Source: Agapetus fuscipes
Taxonomy: Eukaryota > Arthropoda > Insecta > Trichoptera > Glossosomatidae
Length of the DNA: 64,000 nt
Reading direction: 5' to 3'
Assembly: GCA_951799405.1 (NCBI GenBank)
Contig: OX637362.1
Span: forward strand, 6,960,703-7,024,702
The notes beneath the pieces were generated by a model that saw nothing but the letters and a program-made list of their open reading frames with translations, made no database searches and was not told the DNA's origin. This document shows, one piece after another, positions 31,465 through 39,614 of this stretch. A program made the translations under genes and the position numbers. The first letter of the stretch is position 1. The number at the start of each line of letters is the position of its first letter.

Positions 31465-31535
31465 ATTGCGGTTCCCTTAATATGACGGCACCTCGGCACA
31501 CCAAGGAGCCGCGGCGCACAGTTTGGGAATCCCTG
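31465..31535. repeat. hAT-like terminus
   Basis: Ends gcgcacagtttgggaatccctg, which reversed (CAGGGATTCCCAAACTG) has the form of a hAT terminal repeat. No partner found. Confidence 0.45.
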
Positions 31536-31542
31536 GAAGGGT

Positions 31543-31682
31543 GGTTAACGGTAGAGGCTCGTAATCGAAAGGTCGTGGGTGTGATTTCGAGCGGAGCTTA
31601 ATTTTTAAAATATGCTCTTCGCCGGGTGTAACAATTTATCTGATTTTACCAAAGAGCGTTCACCAAAGTACCTAAAATATTT
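31543..31682 (+). repeat. SINE-A, divergent fragment
   Basis: Contains ggtcgtgggtgtgatttcga (mutated B box), atatgctcttcgccgggtg and gcgttcaccaaag, matching the SINE-A order. Confidence 0.55.
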
Positions 31683-31689
31683 TTTGACT

Positions 31690-32155
31690 GTTACTTTTTT
31701 TAAAGCTAAGAAACTGAATAAAGTAATCAAAGGTATACAAACGTTTTATTAAGTTATGACTTTAGCATTTTAAGTTTGACTCTTTGTTGTTAAATTAATC
31801 AACTTTCCTGTCGTGTTACTCAGCGCAATACCCCAAGTATAAAGTATTTAAAAAAAACTCCCCTCAATCGCGTAAGTACAAAAATGTATAGAACAAAATC
31901 ACTCGCTAGAGGTGCTTTTGTATCTTCCATACATTTTTCTATTAACGTGATAGAGAAGAACTTATCATGTTGTATACTCAGTTTCATGAAGACCTTGGTA
32001 GACATAAGCTTCCCTCTCTACTCCAAAAAAGTTTTACTTTCACTGGCTAGTAACAGTTTGGGAAGATGTGCTTTAAATATTAACAAGGGATATTATGATG
32101 ATTCTGAAGATTTCAAATATCAACTATAACTTCTAAAAATAATAAAATAATATGA
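31690..32155. other. Anonymous DNA
   Basis: Overlapping opposite-strand frames at 31820-32129 lack domains. No feature recognised. Confidence 0.4.
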
Positions 32156-32159
32156 GGGT

Positions 32160-32715
32160 TATTTATTTGGTGAGCTCTGTTTTTGTGTAAATCACACCTC
32201 AAGAGCCCTATGCAAGCTTGGTCGTCACCATAGAAAGCGCCAATTCTCAAGTAAGACATAGTTGCTGTGAGACTTGTCTAAGAGCTTGTCGGTGTTATTG
32301 CCGAGGGGGCCAAGTGGGTTGACCTTTCTAGCGTGTTTGGAATGGAATAACGTTGGTTCGATCCCCGCCTGGGTCATTTGACTATAACTTTAACCCTGGT
32401 TCAACAGGTGTACCTAATTGGGTGATTATTAATTAGTGATTCATTGAAATAAAAAATTATGAATTATTAATTGATGATATTAATACCTGTTTCTGGCCAG
32501 GCAGAATAGGTTGGTGAATTGCATTACTCTTCACAAATCTATTTAAAAAAAAAGACCTTTGGGGAGCGGTTTTTGGTAAACGTATATAAATTTTTCAACC
32601 CAGCGAAGAGCATATTTGAATCTATAAATTGTATATTTTTTGTGCTCTGCCGGGATTCGTAACCACGACCTTCCATTTAGCAGCCCGAAGCTTAACCATT
32701 ACACTACGGACGTTA
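32160..32715 (-). mobile_element. SINE-A1 split by a SINE-C
   Basis: Tail and body at 32160-32273 and head at 32557-32715 make one minus-strand SINE-A1. The interruption is a plus-strand SINE-C flanked by agac on both sides (32270-32273 and 32553-32556). Confidence 0.85.
32274..32552 (+). mobile_element. SINE-C, full length
   Basis: Head gtgttattgccgagggggcc with B-box-like ggttcgatccccgcc, then aactttaaccctggttcaac, a repeated attattaattagtgattc palindromic centre, tctggccaggcagaataggttgg and an A-run. The agac duplication marks it as a real insertion. Confidence 0.85.
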
Positions 32716-32719
32716 GCAC

Positions 32720-33175
32720 TAGACTCGGGGTGGCCATTGTCTCCACGGAATGAGGTGTCTCCACTTCATTTTAATAGGATTTCACGGCCAGTTTCACGGA
32801 TCTGATTTCGATATTTCGATATCGCGAGGAGAAGGAACGGATGTATTGAAAATTGGCAAGTGCAAGGGAAATAGATGATAAAATGAGAGACGCCCTATAA
32901 AAGTTTATTGCTTGCGTGCGTACATACTTTTAAGAAAATAAAAACAATGTGGTGACACAAACTCTCGACAGAATGGGTCACAAAATGCTTATGTACTTGG
33001 AAAAATGATATCCTTGCTTGCTTTAAAATCTCTATTCCAGATGCCTTTTCCAAATCCTTTGTCCCTAGTTTGTTTCTTCCACATACTACTGTAACTTCTT
33101 CGTAATGCTTTTGATCAATGACCTTTTTGATAATTAAGAAGCTCCGAAAAAGTTGCTAACAGTAGCTCCTTCGAC
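32720..33175. other. Anonymous DNA
   Basis: No feature recognised. Confidence 0.4.
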
Positions 33176-33179
33176 CCTG

Positions 33180-33388
33180 TTTATTTTCACAGATAAGGGA
33201 CCGACCTTACTCCAACCTCTTCAACTGAAGTGGGGGTTTCCCTTCATCCGCGCTGGTAGGTTTTTATTTATTGGGAAGGCTGAATAAACCTTGCCCGCTC
33301 TATGATTTTTTCTTTTGAAATAAACAACGAAATACAAGAAGAAATCTTTTCTGTCCCCCTTGGTGAGAATCCAACACTAGTCCTCTGT
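33180..33388 (-). repeat. SINE-B, divergent copy
   Basis: Carries ttcacagataagggaccgac, cttcaactgaagtgggggtt and the cccttggtgagaat segment. Both ends are missing. Confidence 0.6.
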
Positions 33389-34090
33389 TTATGAACAATA
33401 TGCTCAAACCCGCCTCGTAACCGTCCTATGTATGTGTCAGAAGGACCCACAGCACATGGAAGCTCATACAAAGCTATATAATTTTTTCTCAAGGGGCGGA
33501 AGGCCTTCCTATGAAGAAAAAGCGCCTGTAGGTCAGAGGCATGCCAATGACTCTAAAAGTAAATGGTTCGATGTTACTGAAGCTAATAGCATACCTCGGG
33601 TGGCACTCTTTGTGGGTTTGTTGCTTGATCACGAGTAGCGTGAAAAATGATATACTTACATAATACAAAAACGCAAGATTTTAACCAATTGAGTTTGTTT
33701 CTTTTTATCTACAATTTTGAGCGTTTTTTATTGCGTATTTCACGAAATAAATAATCACCTTTTTCGATGAATGATAAGAAATCTATTATGAACCTTTTTT
33801 TCCGAAAAAATAAAAATTTGCGACGGCAGGACCGGAAAGCAATGAAACGAGGGTGAGGAGTGTCTAACGCGCACTTCAGATCCACCCCCGTCACAAATAG
33901 GGTAAGGGAAGAGAGGATAAAGATAGGGAAGAAAGGATAAAGATAGGGAAAGAAAGGGAAAGAAATGAGAAGTACAGATGGGTGGCCAAGGGTGAATTTA
34001 TACCTGTCTGTCAAGTATTGTTGAGATAAAAATTGATAACGCGAAATAAAATTGAAAGCGAAAAAAAGAATGCTGATGTTGAATGGTTGA
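33389..34090. other. Anonymous DNA
   Basis: The 164-codon minus frame at 33709-34203 is F-rich without a domain and ends inside a SINE-B, so it is probably not a gene. A purine-rich repeat (agatagggaa units) lies at 33920-33965. Confidence 0.4.
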
Positions 34091-34091
34091 T

Positions 34092-34172
34092 TATAAAACA
34101 CAGCCTTCACAAACAATGGGCACCAGCCCCCTCGGGAGCTGAGAAACCCCCACTTCGTGAAGTGAAGTAAGG
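34092..34172 (+). repeat. SINE-B body fragment
   Basis: Contains gccttcacaaacaatgggca and ccccctcgggagctgagaaa. Confidence 0.65.
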
Positions 34173-34187
34173 CCCTTAAAAAAGGCT

Positions 34188-34708
34188 CGTATGAAGCTGA
34201 CACCTATGCTGTAGAATTTCGTTAATTTTGTGAAACTACTGTTTCAGAGAAGAGCGGCAACAGTTGCAGGGTTCAAGTTCATTGAGGATTTGTGTTTAAT
34301 AATAATAATAATTTGATGTTTTATTTGGTGAGCGTTGTTTTTGTGTGTATTACACCTCAAGAGCCCTCTGCAAGCCTGGTCGTAGCTGTAAAAAGCGCCA
34401 ATTCAAGCAAGACCCAGTTGCTGTAACGAACTGGCTGGACGAACCTTTAGTTACCGGTCTTTGGTAAAGGTATATGATTTTTTCACTCAGCGAAGAGCAT
34501 ATTTGAATTTATAAGTTTTTTTTGTACTCTGCCGGGATTCGAACCCACAACCTTCCATTTACGAGTCAGAAGTGTTAACCACTAGACTACGGACTGGTTA
34601 TTGTGAATTAATATGCGACCACTTGTAAACGTTTATTAAAGATGAATATCAAATGCTTTGTGTGAATATTAAATGTTAATATGTCTTTGCCACTTAGATT
34701 ATGGATTC
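34188..34708 (+). repeat. LINE-D 3' UTR copy split by a SINE-A1
   Basis: The proximal part (34188-34290) and distal part (34606-34708, ending tttgccacttagattatgg) flank a minus-strand SINE-A1. Confidence 0.7.
34318..34605 (-). mobile_element. SINE-A1, full length
   Basis: Tail attatttggtgagcgttgttt (reversed), body and head ending gactacggactgg are all present. It sits within a LINE-D 3' UTR. Confidence 0.85.
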
Positions 34709-34877
34709 AAGATAGATCAAGGCTTATTGATTGTAAAGGTTATCTACCACTCCACTTAGTCGCTTCTTATAGAAAACGAGACAAAGGATCTTCAGGGTAT
34801 AATTTCCACTCAGCTTACTGGCTCAGGCCGGGTACAGTGTTGCTCCGACGCGCTTGTACTTTTTGTATAGTCGTATA

Positions 34878-35440
34878 ACGACCGGTCTGTATTCTAGGGG
34901 TAAAGGCTGCGGACTCTTTTTTTTATAATAGATTCGTGAAGAGGAATTCAATTCACCAATTTATTCCGCCTGGCCAGAAACAGCTTTTAATATCATAAAT
35001 TAACAATTCAGTATTGTATGTATATTTTTAATAGATTATAAATTAATAACTACCCAATCCAATGACATCTGTTAAGCCGTGATCAAAGTTTAGGTCAAAT
35101 GACCAAACCGGGCCTAAACCAACGTTTTTCTATTCGAAATTCGCTAGAAAGTTTAGCCACTTGACTCCCTTGGCCATAACACTGATATTCAGAAGGTTGT
35201 GAGTTCGATTCCCGCCGGAGCACACAAAAATATTTTTATTTTCAGATATGCTCTTTGTAGGGTTGAAAAATCCATTTACCTTACAAAAAGACCAGTCACC
35301 CAGGGTTCATCAAGCTTTTCAGAAAATGGGTCTTGCTTGTAGTGACAACCAAGCTCGATGAGGGCTCTTGAAGTGTGATTCACATGGAAACAGAGCGCAC
35401 CAAATAAATCACCATGTACGAGTATTTATTGATTTAAAAG
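34878..35440 (+). mobile_element. SINE-A1 split by a SINE-C
   Basis: The head (accggtctgtattctagggg to ctgcggact) and the body plus tail (attcagaaggttgtgagttc to accaaataaatcacc) enclose a minus-strand SINE-C. Confidence 0.8.
34918..35186 (-). mobile_element. SINE-C inserted in SINE-A1
   Basis: Minus-strand copy with body ttccgcctggccagaaacag (reversed) and head ttggccataacactga. This is the second SINE-C-in-SINE-A nesting in the window (compare 32274-32552). Confidence 0.8.
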
Positions 35441-35451
35441 TGTCTTTAGCC

Positions 35452-35757
35452 CGGTCAATAGCTCAGTTGGTAGAGACTAGAGTGCATGCATTCTATGCCG
35501 AGAGGTGTCCGAAATGATTTCTGTTTCGGTGTTAAAAACGCCAAAATAAAATACCGGCAAGGCTTACTCAGCCTCCACAGGAAATGAGAACCAGCCCTCT
35601 GGTGAGCTGGGAAACCCCTACATCAACTGAAGTGTTTGGCGTAAGACCGCCCTCCTTTCTGTAAAAATAAATAGGCTCCACTCGCCACAAGCGAAACCTC
35701 TACGGGGATAACGCGGCAAGAAGTTACACTGTATGTGGAGCTTAGTTGCGCAGTCGC
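35452..35757 (+). mobile_element. SINE-B copy, B box deleted
   Basis: Head cggtcaatagctcagttggt is followed directly by gagaggtgtccgaaatgatt, so the B-box region is lost. The remainder is intact to tggagcttagttgcg. Confidence 0.8.
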
Positions 35758-35945
35758 GTTTACTCACCCTAACACCCCATTTTTTCCCAATCATACTTCT
35801 TGGAAAGTCCATTTCAACAGTATGGACTATACTAATTTCACTTTCATTTACCGCCCAGGCTTCACTTCCAAACATCAAGGTGGGTACAAATACAAGCATG
35901 CCGGGTACAAACACATGTTGGACGTAGCCAAATGTAGACTGTCGG
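35757..35945 (-). pseudogene. RTE-like LINE C-terminal fragment
   Basis: Minus-strand codons read PTLMFGSEAWAVNESEISIV, HTVEMDFPRSMIGKKWGVRV, matching residues around 370-400 of the 22781-24334 protein. Both sides are truncated. Confidence 0.75.
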
Positions 35946-36350
35946 TCGGCGGAGCACTCTACCCGGCCTAGTATTAAGGAGAGCATAAGAATGTTGGGGC
36001 GTGATGTATCGCATTTAGGGCTTTCTCACAACTTTCCCGATCAGGCATTTATCAATCAACTTCTGCGCAAGGAAAGAGCTACGCTAGAAGCGGGAAGAGA
36101 AATGTATCGTTAATATCCGTTTCAATGAAAGAAACAAAGACAATAGGGTTGTATCTATATTGGAAACAAAACAATGAATTCAAAACAAGTATTACAGGTC
36201 GATTAAACTGTTTCTTTTATATTTTGTGAATGCAAAATGATTAATTACTTTTTCTTAAAAATGACGAATTAATAGCGTCGAGAGCGCTCGAGAAATTCAA
36301 ACTCAATTGTAATGATAAAACTACGTATTTAATTTAAAATTCTAAAATAT
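35946..36350. other. Anonymous DNA
   Basis: No feature recognised. Confidence 0.4.
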
Positions 36351-36351
36351 T

Positions 36352-36598
36352 TAATCTAAGTTGCAAAGATATATTAACATTCAAAACTCATATCAAATGT
36401 ATGTCGACAAAGAGAGAAGTGTAAGTTCGCGCTTACAGCAGCTGAATGTGTAATTACAAATTATAATCCAAACCTCAAATGAACGTAAACCCTGCATCTT
36501 TTGTCGACTTTCCCTGAAACAGGAGTGGCATTGTCAAAGTGAAGCATTTTTACCGTATGAGTGGTCAGCCTTATACTAACCTATAAGTCAAGGAATAC
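36352..36598 (-). repeat. LINE-D 3' UTR copy, complete
   Basis: Runs from aatctaagttgcaaagatat to aacctataagtcaaggaata. Confidence 0.8.
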
Positions 36599-36599
36599 C

Positions 36600-37002
36600 C
36601 TTAATTAAATTAAAAATGAATCTTCACAATATCATTGTACAAACCATAAAATAAAAAAAATAAAAAAAATCTTCTAATGTTATGTGAAATCAAATAAAAA
36701 AAAAATCAATTTTGTTTTTGATTACGGCGAGTATATTAAAATTTCTCGACCGGTTTCATAAAACAATTCGTTTACATCTTCAGGTGGCTAAATAAATACT
36801 GAATGGTTCAGATACAGAGTAAATCTTTGAGAGTGTCGTCTGAAGATATAAGGGAAGAAGGGGATTCAGGACGGCCATGTGTGGAGTTTGTGTCATCAGG
36901 GTCATTTCTTAGGAATCGCTTCCTCGGGAATATGGTCAACAGAGAGGATTAATTGGGTACCAGGATGTTATTGATAAGGGGGATTACAAAGTGAATGCCT
37001 CA
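36600..37002. other. Anonymous DNA
   Basis: No feature recognised. Confidence 0.4.
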
Positions 37003-37006
37003 ATAC

Positions 37007-37380
37007 TGTTACGAACTTGGAGTACCTACGTGCGCCTGTACATGCATTCAGAGTGTGTAGAACAATCTGGCTCTAGTCCATGATGGTGGTAATGCATAAA
37101 GCGGCGTTCTAGTGTGAGCGAGAAATCGAAGAATGATCTAGTGTGAGCGAGAAATCGAAGAATGATCTGGAATAAGCGAGAAATATCTCCTTTGTACCTA
37201 TATTTAGGGACTGCAATGGTGCGGAGAGCAATTAGTCGCTCCAAGCATTTTGCCGTGAAGTCCAATATACGCAGAGATTATTAATTATTGTAAATTGTAA
37301 ACCAAACCGTGTAAAATAAATTCTGTTACAATAAATAATTGCAGTTTAATTAAAAGAGAACCCCAACTAAAGTCGTAACA
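37007..37380 (+). repeat. Solo LTR with 4-bp target duplication
   Basis: Starts tgttacgaacttggagtacc and ends aaagtcgtaaca, with atac on both sides (37003-37006 and 37381-37384). It contains a directly repeated ~29-bp segment (gtgtgagcgagaaatcgaag twice from 37111) and AATAAA-type signals. No internal region is present, so homologous recombination between two LTRs is the likely origin. The 4-bp duplication fits Ty3/Gypsy. Confidence 0.8.
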
Positions 37381-37384
37381 ATAC

Positions 37385-38455
37385 AATAAAAAAATTAACT
37401 TCGGTTTACAAATAAATGCATCAAATGCAAAGCTAAAATTGCAGCAGGATAAACATGATTCGGATTGTAACACAACTGCATGTTTAGGAAATGATTTGGT
37501 GAATTTTTAATGTCCACATTAAACGGCAGCTGGTGCATTTAGGATTCCCTGGAATAGCTGCAGCTTCCACATGCCGCCATCTAGGTAGTAATTCAATGGA
37601 GTGGCTATGAATGTGATATATTTCCAATCGACATGATGCACAATCTTTGACACTTTACATTGTTTATAAGTGATGTCTCGCTCACGTCATTTTCTATGTA
37701 AGCAACGTGTCTCTACTCCGTCTTCAATCTATGTACATATCACCATAGAAACCCATGAAATCACCATGTTTGTATTTGTTACTAGTGTTGTTGAAAATAT
37801 GAAAATATCTGATAAATCCCGAATTCAAATATGTTCCGACCTCATTGTGTACGGGATGATTTTCACAAGACGTGTCTATTACTGCGAGCATAGAAGTAAC
37901 ATACTTGAATAAACAAGTACCTATATATGTACTTAAACATCACTAGTTCTAGAAAAACCTGTCACTTTCGCGAGCAAAATATTTCGACAAATGAAAAATC
38001 ACAAAATATTGTTAAATATTTATTTTCTTTTGTTGGCACGTTTAGAAAATATTCAGTTTGGCATTTATATGTTTTTTTTTCCAATTAGGTAACACACCTG
38101 TTGACAGTTGGAAGGTCACAGATAGACTGAATTAGGATTTTTGTATGATGAGTGGGTGAGCGCATTCTTAATTCTCAAAGGGTTGCTTTCTTAGGCCATC
38201 TGGTCTTTATATACCGATGCAGCTTGCACATGCAGCTTGCACATGCAATTTTACGAGGCTCAGCACGTGAGCACCAGCGCAGCCGGATCCGCAAACATTC
38301 GCGAGGCAATTCGCTAGAAAGCCATCAAGTAGGCGTGGTAATACTTATACTCGTACCTGGGGCAAATACCACGGGATGAATCTTGCAGGTGGAAGCTGTA
38401 CGTCTCAGGATGCTTAAAGAACATTGAATGTGTACATAAATTATGAAAATTGACA
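37385..38455. other. Anonymous DNA
   Basis: No confident gene. Two adjacent copies of gcagcttgcacat lie at 38219-38246. This is the pre-insertion site of LTR element 1. Confidence 0.45.
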
Positions 38456-38459
38456 GTAT

Positions 38460-38930
38460 TGTTATGTAAATATAAATATTGAAATAAGTATGGGTAGTTA
38501 TAGTTATAAGAGTCCTCATAGGTATAGGTAGGTAGGATCGATAATTGTGTATAAGTGTAGAATTCTCTAGGCTAAGTAGGTACTTGTTATAATTATAGGA
38601 ATTCTGTATTACATTGGTAGGTAGGATTTTGGTTGTGTCTAGGTAGTACGTGAAACATCGAGAAGTAATAATTACTCTGGAACCGTCTGGCGACTTTAGT
38701 TCTGGATCATACTGCTCTGAAGAGTATAAAGGTGCGAATGGCCTGCAGAGCGGGCCAGTATCATAGCGACTAACAAACACATCGAAGCCATCTGATCAGT
38801 GAACCGAAACCAATGGAATAATAGAGAAAGTAGTGTGAAAATAAATTTTGTAACTGTGTAAAATAAATAACTATTGAAGAAGACCTGTGTATTTTTAATT
38901 TGAAGACAATTGAACCCTAATTTCGTAACA
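38460..38930 (+). repeat. 5' LTR of element 1
   Basis: Starts tgttatgtaaatataaatat and ends accctaatttcgtaaca. A TATA-like gtataaagg lies at about 38728 and AATAAA signals occur in the last 100 bp, giving a usual U3-R-U5 order. Confidence 0.95.
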
Positions 38931-38932
38931 AT

Positions 38933-38950
38933 TGGCGTCAGGTGCGGAAT
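38933..38950 (+). promoter_or_regulatory. Primer-binding site of element 1
   Basis: tggcgtcaggtgcgg lies two bases after the 5' LTR. The TGG start fits the CCA end of a tRNA primer; which tRNA I cannot tell. Element 2 has a related but not identical site. Confidence 0.7.
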
Positions 38951-39614
38951 TGTCAAGAAAAATTAAGATCTTCTGTCTAAAAATAAATAAAATAAATTAA
39001 ATAAGTGTTAAAATGAACTTTATTCAAATTGAACTTTGTGTGAACTGACTTTTGTGAAAACAAGTGTTTAAATAAATTTTTGTTAAAAGAAAAGACGCAA
39101 AAGCAAGTTGCTTATAAATTCTGGAACATCATATGGAACATAATTCTGGACATAATTCTGGACATAACATAATGACTATTTTACCGCATTGAGAAAGTCA
39201 TCAAATTGGACCATAGTTTTTTATTATTGTGTGTGATTAAAAAAAATAAATAAAATAAATAAATAAAAATCTTGAAAAATATTACAAAAGAACGTTCCAG
39301 ATTCATCGAGAAAAAGTTTTTGAATAACTATCCTTTGTTTACAAGTATGTGAATGTACATTAAGTACCTACCTGTGTGTTTGAAAGACTTGAGACGAAAT
39401 AAATAATTATGTACTATCAGACATTATTATGTTAAAAATATTGGTGAATTAAAAATAAATATTAAAAGACAGTACCTACCTACCAATCAGTGTAATCAGA
39501 CAAATTATTATTTTTGCTAAAGTACGTATTCAAAACAGCTATATATATAAAACTCAAAACTTGTATTAAATAAATTTAAAAATATTTTCGTTTTGAAGTA
39601 AATTTAAAAAAAAA
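38951..39614 (+). other. Untranslated leader of element 1
   Basis: AT-rich leader without a long frame, holding packaging signals by analogy. The sequence gaacataattctggacataat recurs partially at 39125-39165. Confidence 0.5.

Noticed and set aside
33268..33492. GIY-YIG-like Penelope fragment on the minus strand (wording YELPCAVGPSDTYIGR)
   Set aside because: The similarity is one short motif and the frame runs into a SINE-B; not enough to call.
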